From CAYJBH01 sp964369445 (GTDB lineage: Bacteria > Bacillota > Clostridia > Oscillospirales > Ruminococcaceae), in assembly GCA_964369445.1 (NCBI GenBank), contig CAYJFU010000042.1:1-19108 (forward strand): a stretch of 19,108 nucleotides of DNA. The letters run 5' to 3'. The notes below the pieces were generated by a model. The model did no database searches and was not told where the DNA came from. It saw only the letters and a list, made by a program, of their open reading frames with translations. Each line of letters begins with the position of its first letter. Position 1 is the first letter of the stretch. Positions 6,600-14,437 of this stretch are shown piece by piece. A program made the translations under genes and the position numbers.

Positions 6600-7934
6600 T
6601 TAGTCGTGGAGCAATATATACTCCTGTGGATATTTGGGGTTAAATTTTCTTTTTATCTTTCGCCCGTCGCAGACATACTTCGTTACCGCTCCGGCACCTG
6701 CTGACAGCACAGTGTGGAGTTCGTCCATCATATATACGTTGTAAAGGCACTCTTTTCCGTGCTTTGCGTAACCAACATTCTCAAGATTTTCCGCCGTCTT
6801 TTTTTGGCGGTAAATATAGTACGGCTCATAATTAGTCATGAGTTTGTCACGCACTGCCGCCATCTGTGCTATCTCACCATATGGCAATAGCTGTTTTGAT
6901 AAAAAAGAACCACTCTTTTTGGTAAAACTGTGCACCGTTATACTGTCCGGCGCAAGGTCGAGCGTCGCTCGCAGTGACCGCTCAAAACCGGCAGCAGTAT
7001 CGCCCGGCAGACCGGCAATCAAATCCATGTTAATGTTATCATGCCCTTGTGCGCGTGCTTGTTCGTAACAGCGGACCGTGTCGGCGGCAGAATGTGCCCT
7101 ACCGATGCCCTGCAGAATATTGTCGTCAAACGTCTGCGGATTGACCGAAATTCTGTCAACACCCGCCTGTTTTAGTATACGCAATTTCTCGACATTTGTA
7201 CAGTCAGGGCGACCGGCTTCCACCGTAAACTCCTGCAACGGTTTAAAGTTGTCGTTGACGCACTGTAAAAGGTCATAAAGTTGTTGCTCACTTATAGCGG
7301 TAGGAGTGCCACCGCCTATGTAAATTGTCAACAGTTTGAGTTTTTGAAAAATTGCCTGCGCCGCTATTTCCTCAAGTTCGCGGTGAAGATATTGCAGATA
7401 AACCGCCTTTTCCGTCTCGTTTTCACCTGACATGGATATAAAACTGCAATATCTACATCGACTGCGGCAGTACGGTATCGAAATATACAGGCTGTAAAAT
7501 CCCTCTCGACGCTCTATCTGCATACGCTGTTGCGTATCATAGCAGGATTTTAATATCGCAAGTTTATCGTCATCGACGTCATAGCTTTGCACCATGTCGG
7601 TGGCGGTCTGCTGTGCATCCATGCCGCTCTCGCGCCTTTTTCGGTACAGCCACAGCGGTCGCACACCACATAGCAATCCCCAAGGTGGCTTTACACCGGT
7701 ATGTGTTACAAAAAAGTCGTACAAAAAGCGTTCAGTATCCTCTGCTCGGGTGTAAGCGATGTGCATAACTTCGCCTTTGTTATAGCATACAAACTTGCGC
7801 CGTTTACCCTCCCTGAAATAGACAAAATCCCCTCGGCGGTTTTTGTCCGCCGTGAGGGTTATGTCCGGGAAAAATATCCTTATTATGTTTTCTGCCGCGT
7901 ATTTTTTGTCGCGGTCATGTAAAAAAAGTTGCAT
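6600..7934 (-). CDS. hemZ: HemZ-type radical SAM protein (coproporphyrinogen dehydrogenase-like)
   Basis: Radical-SAM enzyme of the HemN/HemZ group, annotated as oxygen-independent coproporphyrinogen III oxidase; for many relatives the real substrate is unproven and some are heme chaperones. The 444-residue protein has an N-terminal domain ending in the characteristic PPWGLLCGVRPLWL, then the [4Fe-4S]/SAM motif with Cys156, Cys160 and Cys163 (YCRSRCRYCSF), the glycine-rich TIYIGGGTPTA, a VEAGRPD segment, RISVNPQTF, and INMDLIAGLPGD. HemZ members carry such an N-terminal extension, unlike HemN. The ATG at 7934 overlaps the TAA of the upstream hydrolase by one base, so translation is probably coupled. 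No other heme-biosynthesis gene is in the window. Confidence 0.85.
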   Translation of the reverse strand: MQLFLHDRDKKYAAENIIRIFFPDITLTADKNRRGDFVYFREGKRRKFVCYNKGEVMHIAYTRAEDTERFLYDFFVTHTGVKPPWGLLCGVRPLWLYRKRRESGMDAQQTATDMVQSYDVDDDKLAILKSCYDTQQRMQIERREGFYSLYISIPYCRSRCRYCSFISMSGENETEKAVYLQYLHRELEEIAAQAIFQKLKLLTIYIGGGTPTAISEQQLYDLLQCVNDNFKPLQEFTVEAGRPDCTNVEKLRILKQAGVDRISVNPQTFDDNILQGIGRAHSAADTVRCYEQARAQGHDNINMDLIAGLPGDTAAGFERSLRATLDLAPDSITVHSFTKKSGSFLSKQLLPYGEIAQMAAVRDKLMTNYEPYYIYRQKKTAENLENVGYAKHGKECLYNVYMMDELHTVLSAGAGAVTKYVCDGRKIKRKFNPKYPQEYILLHD

Positions 7935-8515
7935 TAACGCCCTTTTAGTGCCTGTTGTATATATTGATTGTACTGTTTTTCATCCCCCATTATCGAAAAG
8001 CGCTCGTGGCCGGGATAAACCGTCACGTCGTCCGGTATTTCATCGTGCAACCTCTTCAGGCTGTCCAACATGAGGGTGAAATCCCCACCCGGCAGATCAC
8101 AGCGGCCGCACTCGCGGTAAAACAGCGTGTCGCCGGTGAAAATCCTCTTATTTGCCTCGTCATAAAAGCAACAGCTTCCCGGAGTGTGCCCCGGTGTCTG
8201 TATCGCCCTAAATATCAACTCGTCCGACACAAGCAGTTGACCGTCGATAATGAAACCGGTGGGTGTCAGTCCAAAGTGCTCGGCATCCTCTTTGGTCATG
8301 CCAAGCTTTGCGCCGCGCGCCATAAGCTCTTTGACGGCACCGATGTGGTCGTGATGTCCATGCGTCAATGTAAGCAACATGTTTTCACAATCGGCAAGCG
8401 CCATGTATTCGCTCGCATCGCACGCCGGATCAATTATAACCGTCGCCGTCTCGGTCTGAAACACAAAGCTGTTGGTCGCATAGGGGTTATTCGCAATTAA
8501 ATGAGTAAAAGTCAT
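7934..8515 (-). CDS. MBL-fold metallo-hydrolase, glyoxalase II-like
   Basis: Small (193 residues) metallo-beta-lactamase-fold hydrolase, single domain, cytoplasmic. Seen: THGHHDHIGAV near residues 52-62 (HxHxDH metal motif), IQTPGHTPGSCCFY, IFTGDTLFYRECGRCDLPGG and VYPGHERFSI at the C-terminus, which together supply the seven metal ligands. Such proteins are often annotated as hydroxyacylglutathione hydrolase, but the short form found in Clostridia lacks the glutathione-binding C-terminal domain, so the substrate is unknown. It starts 12 nt after pyrI (ribosome site TAGGTG, weak) and overlaps hemZ by one base. Confidence 0.88.
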   Translation of the reverse strand: MTFTHLIANNPYATNSFVFQTETATVIIDPACDASEYMALADCENMLLTLTHGHHDHIGAVKELMARGAKLGMTKEDAEHFGLTPTGFIIDGQLLVSDELIFRAIQTPGHTPGSCCFYDEANKRIFTGDTLFYRECGRCDLPGGDFTLMLDSLKRLHDEIPDDVTVYPGHERFSIMGDEKQYNQYIQQALKGR

Positions 8516-8527
8516 AATAGCACCTAC

Positions 8528-8944
8528 TTACTTATGTGCTTGCTCGCAGTAGCTACAGCGATAAATACGCTTTTCTTTGTCGGTCAACACGAAAACCTGT
8601 GTAATCTCCGGCTCGGTAGTGGTTATACAACGCGGATTTTTACAGGATATAACGTCGCTGACCGTCTGTGGCAATCCGGGGTGAATCTTCTCCACAGTGC
8701 TGCCGTTGCGGATAATAGATATGGTAATATTTTCATCAAAAAAGCCTAGCAGGTCAAGACTTTTGTCGATGTCACCGTCTATCTTAATCATGTCCTTGAC
8801 ACCGAGCTTTTTACTCTTGACATTTTTTATAATAGCCACGGTATTTTTCAGGCGGTTAAGTTGCAGATAATTGTACATCTCCATGCTTTTACCCGCCTTG
8901 ATATGGTCTATAACAACACCGTTTACAATACTGTCTATCTGCAT
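8528..8944 (-). CDS. pyrI: Aspartate carbamoyltransferase regulatory subunit
   Basis: Binds allosteric nucleotides (CTP, UTP, ATP) and joins PyrB trimers into the regulated holoenzyme. The 138-residue protein has the N-terminal effector domain (MQIDSIVNGVVIDHIKAGK, and the KKLGVKDMIKID stretch) and a C-terminal zinc domain with four cysteines spaced CKNPRC...CSYC. The ATG at 8944 lies inside the end of pyrB, overlapping it by 10 nt, consistent with coupled and roughly equal expression of the two subunits. The protein is slightly shorter than the E. coli subunit. Presence of PyrI means this aspartate transcarbamylase is probably feedback regulated at the protein level. Confidence 0.95.
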   Translation of the reverse strand: MQIDSIVNGVVIDHIKAGKSMEMYNYLQLNRLKNTVAIIKNVKSKKLGVKDMIKIDGDIDKSLDLLGFFDENITISIIRNGSTVEKIHPGLPQTVSDVISCKNPRCITTTEPEITQVFVLTDKEKRIYRCSYCEQAHK

Positions 8945-9867
8945 ACGCCCTCCGGTAACTCAATGTCAAGCAGTTTTAGTATAAGTGCCATGCGGATATA
9001 TTTGCCGTAAAGCACCTGTTCAAAGTATTTTGCGCGAGGATCGCTATCCACCTCCGTCGCGATTTCATTGACGCGTGGTAGTGGATGCATGATATACATG
9101 TCTTGCCTTGCGAGCGCCATCTTGTCCGCAGTTAAAATGTAGCTGTCCTTTAAGCGCAGATACTCCTCCTCATTAAAAAAGCGTTCGCGCTGGATACGGG
9201 TCATGTAAAGTATATCCAGCTCCCCGATGCAATGCTCAAGGCAGGTGTACTGCTCATACGTATGTCCATGCTCGACGATGTCGTTTTTTACATAGCGCGG
9301 CACTTTCAGTTCCACGGGGGAACACAGCACAAACTTAATGTTTTTGTAGTTGACAAGCGCACGTATAAGCGAGTGTACCGTACGGCCGAATTTGAGGTCT
9401 CCGCACAGTCCTATCGTCAGGTTATCAAGTCTGCCCTTTAACTTGCTTATCGTCAAAAAGTCCGTCAGCGTCTGTGTCGGATGCTGATGACCGCCGTCGC
9501 CGGCATTTATTATCGGTACACTTGACACGTGCGAAGCGACAAGTGCCGAACCCTCTTTTGGGTGTCGCATCGCAATTATATCAGCATAACAGCTGACCGT
9601 TTTTATCGTGTCGGACAACGATTCTCCCATAATCGCAGAGGAACTGTCCGCCGAGGAAAACCCGAGCACGCCGCCACCTAGTTCCATCATTGCCGCCTCA
9701 AAGGACAGCCGTGTGCGCGTCGAGGACTCAAAAAACAGCGTGGCTATCTTTTTGTTTTTGCAAAGCTCGTTGTAGAGGTGCGGACGCTCAATTATATCCT
9801 CAGCAACCTTGATAAGCTTTTCTATCTCCTGTGTGCTGAGGTCGCCGGGGTCGGTCAGGTGTCGCAT
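8935..9867 (-). CDS. pyrB: Aspartate carbamoyltransferase catalytic subunit
   Basis: Condenses carbamoyl phosphate with aspartate, the first committed step of UMP synthesis. The 310-residue protein has the carbamoyl phosphate loop FFESSTRTRLSFEAAMMELG, the mobile-loop region SSAIMGESLSDTI, MRHPKEGSA, the NAGDGGHQHPTQTLTDF core and the aspartate-side HPLPRVNEIATEVD. Length is normal. The ATG at 9867 follows directly on the pyrE stop (TAAATG), and the end overlaps pyrI, so the three are translationally linked. The PyrB-PyrI pairing is the class B holoenzyme type. Confidence 0.96.
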   Translation of the reverse strand: MRHLTDPGDLSTQEIEKLIKVAEDIIERPHLYNELCKNKKIATLFFESSTRTRLSFEAAMMELGGGVLGFSSADSSSAIMGESLSDTIKTVSCYADIIAMRHPKEGSALVASHVSSVPIINAGDGGHQHPTQTLTDFLTISKLKGRLDNLTIGLCGDLKFGRTVHSLIRALVNYKNIKFVLCSPVELKVPRYVKNDIVEHGHTYEQYTCLEHCIGELDILYMTRIQRERFFNEEEYLRLKDSYILTADKMALARQDMYIMHPLPRVNEIATEVDSDPRAKYFEQVLYGKYIRMALILKLLDIELPEGVCR

Positions 9868-10509
9868 TTAGCCACCTGCCTTTCCTATCCAGCTCTCGTC
9901 GGAGGGGTTGTCACGGAAGCTGAGCAGTGCCGGTATATCGGATTTTTGTATATATCCGCTTTGCGCCGCAACCTCAATCAGTGCATCAAAGTCACAAAGC
10001 GAAACATTTTGCACATTTGCTTCCGCCAGCCGGTCAAGCCCTTTTTTCATGCCGTAGGTGAATATCGACACTATGCCAAGCACCTCACAGCCTGCCTCTC
10101 GCAACGACTCCACGACCTGAATTACACTGCCGCCGGTGCTGATTAAGTCCTCAACAACGACAACCTTATCGCCTTTATTCGCACGTCCCTCTATGTTATT
10201 TTGGCGCCCGTGGTCTTTAGAACCACTGCGAACATAACCCATCGGCATATCCAATATGTGCGCCGCTATCGCCGCGTGCGCTATACCTGCCGTCGATGTT
10301 CCGAATAGAGCTTGCGCCGTAGGGAAATGCTCCTTAACCGTGTCGGCTATCCCCTGCTCTATCGACGTGCGCACGTCCGGATAGGCAAGGGTTAGGCGAT
10401 TGTCACAATAGATAGGACTTTTTATGCCGCTCGCCCACGTAAATGGGTCTTGCGGACGCAAAAACACCGCCTGAATTTTTAATAAATTGTTTGCAATAAC
10501 ATCTTTCAT
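9868..10509 (-). CDS. pyrE: Orotate phosphoribosyltransferase
   Basis: Transfers ribose-5-phosphate from PRPP to orotate, giving OMP. The 213-residue protein contains the substrate-facing FTWASGIKSPIYCDNR near the N-terminus, GTSTAGIAHAA, and the PRPP-binding signature VVVVEDLISTGGSVI around residues 115-130. Start ATG at 10509 follows GAGGT. It lies 3 nt after pyrF and directly abuts pyrB. It belongs to the stand-alone PyrE type, not the fused UMP synthase form. Confidence 0.95.
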   Translation of the reverse strand: MKDVIANNLLKIQAVFLRPQDPFTWASGIKSPIYCDNRLTLAYPDVRTSIEQGIADTVKEHFPTAQALFGTSTAGIAHAAIAAHILDMPMGYVRSGSKDHGRQNNIEGRANKGDKVVVVEDLISTGGSVIQVVESLREAGCEVLGIVSIFTYGMKKGLDRLAEANVQNVSLCDFDALIEVAAQSGYIQKSDIPALLSFRDNPSDESWIGKAGG

Positions 10510-10512
10510 ATT

Positions 10513-11208
10513 TTACCTCGTAAACTGTTGTACACATGCTCCGTAAGCTTCTGCCACATCGGCTGCCGCCGTTATCGGTCGACCCACGACGATGTAATCA
10601 CACCCCATGTCCTTCGCCTTTTCAGGTGTGGTTATCCTGACTTGATCCCCAACGTCCCCACCGGCAAACCTTATGCCGGGTGTTACCGTAATAAACTCGC
10701 CGCCACATGCATTTTTTACCGACATCGCTTCCAAAGGCGAGCACACAATGCCGGCAAGACCTGCTGTCTTTGAGTTTTGTGCGTAGTGCATTACAACCTG
10801 CTCCATACTGCCGTTTATCAGCAGATCTTTGTGCATACGCTCCTCACTGGTGCTTGTAAGCTGTGTCACCGCGATGACCTGCGGCGGGTTCGCTGCCGTT
10901 TGAGTTCCCTCGAGCGCTGCTTTCATCATATCTATTGTGCCGCTTGCGTGCACATTGACTATGTCCGCGCCAAGTCCTGCAACCACCTTCATAGCAGACT
11001 TAACGGTGTTGGGTATGTCGTGCAGTTTTAAATCTAAAAACACACGGTGGCCTTTTGCTTTAAGCGCCCTCACCATGTCGGGACCCGTTTTGTAATAAAG
11101 TTCCATGCCAACCTTCAAAAACAACTGCTCCTGCGGAAGTTTATCCAAAAACTCCCATACAAGCTGCTCCGATGCAAAATCGCAAGCTACAATGACCTCT
11201 CTCTTCAT
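10513..11208 (-). CDS. pyrF: Orotidine 5'-phosphate decarboxylase, type 1
   Basis: Decarboxylates OMP to UMP. The 231-residue TIM-barrel protein carries ACDFASEQLVWEFLDKL at the start, the catalytic Lys/Asp cluster FLDLKLHDIPNTV near residues 58-70, VNVHASG, and the phosphate-binding end ITVTPGIRFAGGD...YIVVGRPITAA. This is the short, type 1 enzyme of Bacillus and E. coli, not the longer clostridial/mycobacterial type 2. The ATG at 11208 overlaps the pyrD stop (ATGA) with a GGGAGGG ribosome site inside pyrD, so translation is coupled. Confidence 0.96.
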   Translation of the reverse strand: MKREVIVACDFASEQLVWEFLDKLPQEQLFLKVGMELYYKTGPDMVRALKAKGHRVFLDLKLHDIPNTVKSAMKVVAGLGADIVNVHASGTIDMMKAALEGTQTAANPPQVIAVTQLTSTSEERMHKDLLINGSMEQVVMHYAQNSKTAGLAGIVCSPLEAMSVKNACGGEFITVTPGIRFAGGDVGDQVRITTPEKAKDMGCDYIVVGRPITAAADVAEAYGACVQQFTR

Positions 11209-12110
11209 GCGTGTGCCCTCCCTACTATGTCGTTTATATCCTTTACACCGATGTCGGCAAGCCTTGTCGGTAACTCCTGTGCTATGCGTGCAAAAACGCC
11301 CGGATCGCGTAAAAAAGCCGAGCCTATCTGCACGGCGCGCGCGCCTGCCGACATCATCTCGATAACCTTAAGTGCGCTGTCCACGCCGCCGATGCCGATG
11401 ACCGGTATATCCACTGCGCCCGCAACCTCATACACCATGCGAAGTGCCACAGGGAACACGCACGGACCGGAAAGACCGCCCTTGACATTTGCAAGTATCG
11501 GTTTGCCGGTGCGCGCGTCAAGGCGCATACCCAGTAGCGTGTTTATAAGCGATAATCCGTCTGCACCTGCCGCCTCGCACGCCTTGGCAACGCTGACGAT
11601 GTCTGCGGTGTTGGGCGACAATTTGACAAACACCGGCTTTTTGCTGACGGCTTTGACCGCCTTTGTGACCTGTGCCGCCGCTTCGGGGTTGTTGCCAAAA
11701 GCAAGACCGCCACCGTGGACGTTGGGGCAACTTATGTTGACCTCCAGTATGCCGACATTCGGTGCGTCATTAAAACGCTCGGCAAGGGTAACAAATTCCT
11801 CTACGGCAAAACCGCTCATGTTCGCTAGCACAGGGCGGTCGTACACCTGCGAAAGGCGCGGTAACTCCTGTGCAATCACGCTGTCGATGCCGGGGTTTTG
11901 CAGTCCGACGCTGTTGAGCAGACCACTATCACACTCTGCAATGCGTGGTGTCTCGTTACCGAAACGCGGCGTTACCGTCGTGCCTTTTACCGAGCAACAG
12001 CCCATACTTTTTAGCTGATCTGTATAATCATAGCCGTACCCAAAAACACCGGAGGCCGCTATTAGCGGATTGTCCAGTGTCATATTGCACAGCTGCACCG
12101 ATAAATTCAA
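11205..12110 (-). CDS. pyrD: Dihydroorotate dehydrogenase, class 1B catalytic subunit
   Basis: FMN enzyme that oxidises dihydroorotate to orotate; class 1B partners with PyrK and passes electrons to NAD+. The 301-residue protein has NPLIAASGVFGYGYDY at the N-terminus, GLLNSVGLQNPGID, the active-site Cys segment VNISCPNVHGGG, FVKLSPNTAD, and the FMN phosphate site IPVIGIGGVDSA followed by GARAVQIGSAFL. The start is a rare TTG (12108-12110), chosen because AGGAGGG lies 5 nt upstream and the family begins just before this point; the first in-frame ATG would cut into the fold. It ends in TGA overlapping the pyrF ATG, which shows TGA works as a normal stop in this genome. Confidence 0.95.
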   Translation of the reverse strand: MNLSVQLCNMTLDNPLIAASGVFGYGYDYTDQLKSMGCCSVKGTTVTPRFGNETPRIAECDSGLLNSVGLQNPGIDSVIAQELPRLSQVYDRPVLANMSGFAVEEFVTLAERFNDAPNVGILEVNISCPNVHGGGLAFGNNPEAAAQVTKAVKAVSKKPVFVKLSPNTADIVSVAKACEAAGADGLSLINTLLGMRLDARTGKPILANVKGGLSGPCVFPVALRMVYEVAGAVDIPVIGIGGVDSALKVIEMMSAGARAVQIGSAFLRDPGVFARIAQELPTRLADIGVKDINDIVGRAHA

Positions 12111-12122
12111 ACAACCCTCCTC

Positions 12123-12845
12123 TTAAAACTTAATTTCTCCCTTATAAAAGACAGGACCCTCTTTGCATATCCTCGCACTGCCGCCGTCACCCTTGTGACA
12201 ACTGCAACCCATGCAAGCGCCAAAACCGCAGCCCATGCGCTCTTCAAGCGAAACCTGACCGTCAATGTCAAGTGCGCAAAGAGCACGCAACATCGGCATC
12301 GGGCCGCAGGCGTAAAAATAATCTCCGTTCAGCTTGCCCATCACATCCGTCACAACGCCCTTTGTGCCGTAACTGCCGTCCATCGTTGTGACATGTACCT
12401 CATTACAGTGCTGTGCAAGCTCATGCTGCAAAAACACATCGCTTTTTGTGTTAAAGCCCAGTACTGCTACCGGCGACATGCCCTGCTGTTTTAATAGGCG
12501 CCCCGTCATTAAAAGTGGTGGAACACCGACACCGCCCCCTATCAAAAGAGGCGATGTGTTTTGTTTTATTGAAAAACCGTTTCCGAGTGGCAACAGTACC
12601 TGCACCGAACCGCTTTGACAAGCCGAAAGTTCGCGTGTCCCCTCACCCATAACTTTATATATAAGGGTCAGCGTGTCGTGTGTCGCCTCGCACACCGAAA
12701 TAGGGCGGCGAAGATAGTAGCCCGGTATCGTGAGCATAACAAACTGTCCGGGCGCAATGTCAGGTAGCCTGCCACCGAGCTTAAGCCGGTAGACATGCTT
12801 TGCTATAGCGGTGTTTTCGATAATGTTAAGTGAAATATCAATCAT
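12123..12845 (-). CDS. pyrK: Dihydroorotate dehydrogenase electron transfer subunit
   Basis: FAD and [2Fe-2S] protein that carries electrons from PyrD to NAD+. The 240-residue protein has a ferredoxin-reductase-like FAD domain (APGQFVMLTIPGYYLRRPIS), an NAD-binding domain beginning LLIGGGVGVPPLL, the YFYACGPMPMLRAL segment, and a C-terminal iron-sulfur motif CGFGACMGCSC followed by a fourth Cys in ARICKEGPVF. Length is close to the family norm. Start ATG at 12845 lies 12 nt after pyrC with a weak AGGT ribosome site, and the stop is 12 nt before the pyrD TTG start, with the pyrD ribosome site in that gap. Confidence 0.95.
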   Translation of the reverse strand: MIDISLNIIENTAIAKHVYRLKLGGRLPDIAPGQFVMLTIPGYYLRRPISVCEATHDTLTLIYKVMGEGTRELSACQSGSVQVLLPLGNGFSIKQNTSPLLIGGGVGVPPLLMTGRLLKQQGMSPVAVLGFNTKSDVFLQHELAQHCNEVHVTTMDGSYGTKGVVTDVMGKLNGDYFYACGPMPMLRALCALDIDGQVSLEERMGCGFGACMGCSCHKGDGGSARICKEGPVFYKGEIKF

Positions 12846-12857
12846 TTATAACCTGTC

Positions 12858-14167
12858 TTATATCGCTGAACGAGTGTAAAGGATCTTGCCGTAAACCTGC
12901 ATACCCTCGAACGGAGTTGCACGACCTTTTGAGACAAATCGCTCGGAGTCGATGGCATAGCTCGCCTCGGTGTCGACGACACAAAAGTCTGCAAGACCGC
13001 CGTTGGAAAGACCTGCGGCAAGGCCGAAGATCTCGCGTGGACGGATAGCCATCAGCTTGACAAGCCGCTCAAAGGACAACACCCCTGTTTTGACAAAATG
13101 CGTGTACATTATTGGGAACGCTGTCTCTAAACCGACAATACCGAAGGCGCTTCCGAGCAAACCCTTGTCCTTTTCCTGTACGGTATGGGGTGCATGGTCG
13201 GAGGCTATCATATCTATTGTACCGTCTAATACTCCAAAAATCAACTCTTCTTTGTCAATTTCTGAGCGTAAAGGCGGATTCATTTTAAATCTACCCTCAT
13301 CTTTTAGGTTTTTGTCGGTTAAAACGAGGTAATGCGGAGCGGTCTCCGCCGTTATGTTTACGCCGGCGGATTTTGCGCCGCGAATAAGTTTGACACTGGA
13401 TGCGCAGGACACGTGACACACATGATAATGCACACCTGTTTTAGCAGCAAGCGCAATGTCGCGCTCTATCATGGCGTATTCACTTTTTGAGGAGATTGGC
13501 GGTAACTTGTGCTCTTTGGCAAAGTCACCCTCGTGAATAACGCCACCTTTTACAAGGCGTTCCACCTCACAATGAGCGGCAATGGGGCGGTTGACGGCAA
13601 CCGCAGCGCGCATCGCCTTTTCCATCATTCTGGCGTCCTGAACACCCTTGCCATCGTCAGTAAACGCAAAGCAGTACGGCGCAAGCGCTTGAAAATCCAC
13701 AAGATCCTCACCCTTTTGTTCCTTTGTAATGGACGCATAGGGAAGAACTTTGCATACAGCGTCGTCATTTATAATGGCGAGCTGTTTTTTGATGTGTTCT
13801 ATGGAATCCGGCACCGGCGAAAGGTTGGGCATAGAACACACAAATGTATATCCACCTGCAANNNNNNNNNNCCCGTGGCTATCGTCTCCTTTTGCTCAAA
13901 CCCTGGCTCGCGCAGGTGAACATGCACGTCGGCAAAGCCCGGTAAAATATGTTTACCGCTGCAATCCACAACGTTTTCACCTTCGCACACGTCGCTATAG
14001 TATATTCTGTTTCCGCTGAGTCGTAAGTTTTGACGCCGGAAGGCGCCATCGGCAAAGACAGTCCCATTGATAAAAAAAACGTCATCGGCCGGGCCGTGAC
14101 GTCTGCAAAAACTGTCGATGTCAGAAAAACTACAACACCCAGCATTACCGAGTCCGCTGTTTCCCAC
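12858..14167 (-). CDS. pyrC: Dihydroorotase (class I), contains an N run
   Basis: Zinc amidohydrolase that cyclises carbamoyl-aspartate to dihydroorotate. Seen: HVHLREPG (metal His82 and His84), then after the gap AGGYTFVCSMPNL, AHCEVERLVKGG, HYHVCHVSC, ITAETAPHYLVL, the catalytic MIASDHAPHT and a C-terminal SKGRATPFEGMQVYGKILYT. About 430 residues. The ten-N gap at 13862-13871 splits it into two apparent frames; the missing stretch should encode the usual Gly/Ala-rich link between ETIATG and AGGYT. The start used here is GTG (14165-14167), 6-7 nt after GGAGG. That gives about 28 unusual residues before VFFINGTVFADG, where family members normally begin. An ATG at 14085 would be the natural start but is out of frame by one base across an eight-T run. 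First gene of the pyr cluster. Confidence 0.92.
13862..13871. other. Assembly gap (10 N) inside pyrC
   Basis: Minus-strand reading is ETIATG before and AGGYTFVCS after. The flanks share no overlap, and the family normally has several residues between these motifs, so roughly 10-14 bases are probably missing; ten is a placeholder. The gap alone explains the apparent split. Confidence 0.8.
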
Positions 14168-14217
14168 TGCAATCCTCCGTGTTTCAACTTTGTGATATAA
14201 ATTGGCTTTGTAATGTA

Positions 14218-14246
14218 ATTATATATTATAGAGTACAATAAGTCAA
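14218..14246 (-). promoter_or_regulatory. Sigma-A promoter of the pyr cluster
   Basis: On the minus strand TTGACT (14241-14246), a 17-nt spacer and a perfect TATAAT (14218-14223) lie upstream of pyrC. The start point should be near 14211, giving a leader of about 44 nt that ends in GGAGG and the GTG start. There is no room for a PyrR-binding attenuator. The promoter is flanked by 9-bp inverted arms (14179-14187 and 14272-14280). Confidence 0.8.
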
Positions 14247-14298
14247 TAGTTTACGGCTACCGCAAATGACGTGAAACACGCAAATATGGCAGTGGTTT

Positions 14299-14339
14299 TT
14301 GTCAGCAATATATTTTCAGCGTGAACATATTGTTGACAA
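14299..14339. repeat. Inverted repeat, possible operator, between pyrC and the lipoprotein gene
   Basis: Arms TTGTCAGCAATAT (14299-14311) and ATATTGTTGACAA (14327-14339) are reverse complements at 12 of 13 positions, the thirteenth being a G-T pair, with a 15-nt spacer. The right arm contains a TTGACA. It lies between divergent promoters, roughly 55-90 bp upstream of each, so a regulator-binding site is plausible. No U-tract follows, so it is not a terminator. Confidence 0.5.
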
Positions 14340-14401
14340 CTACTCATTCGGTTTATGTAGGTTATAAATCTATAACATAGCCGACTTTCCAAATTGCACA
14401 C

Positions 14402-14431
14402 TTTACAAAACAGCGTAAAATGTGATATAAT
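14402..14431 (+). promoter_or_regulatory. Extended -10 promoter of the lipoprotein gene, apparently giving a leaderless mRNA
   Basis: TTTACA (14402-14407), 18-nt spacer, then TGA-TATAAT (14423-14431) forms an extended -10 promoter. The ATG of the lipoprotein gene (14438) falls seven bases after the -10, where transcription should begin. There is no ribosome site before this ATG and a stop codon lies in frame at 14423, so no earlier start is possible. Confidence 0.6.
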
Positions 14432-14437
14432 ATAATC

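Noticed and set aside
11047..12018. Long open frame (323 codons) on the plus strand
   Set aside because: It lies antisense to pyrF and pyrD, which have full family motifs. The translation is low-complexity Ser/Thr/Pro/Ala-rich with no recognisable motif.
13879..14238. Minus-strand open frame starting at ATG 14238, overlapping the start of pyrC
   Set aside because: It is out of frame with pyrC, has no ribosome site, begins about at or upstream of the predicted transcription start, and shows no family match. Only its internal ATG at 14085 is of interest.
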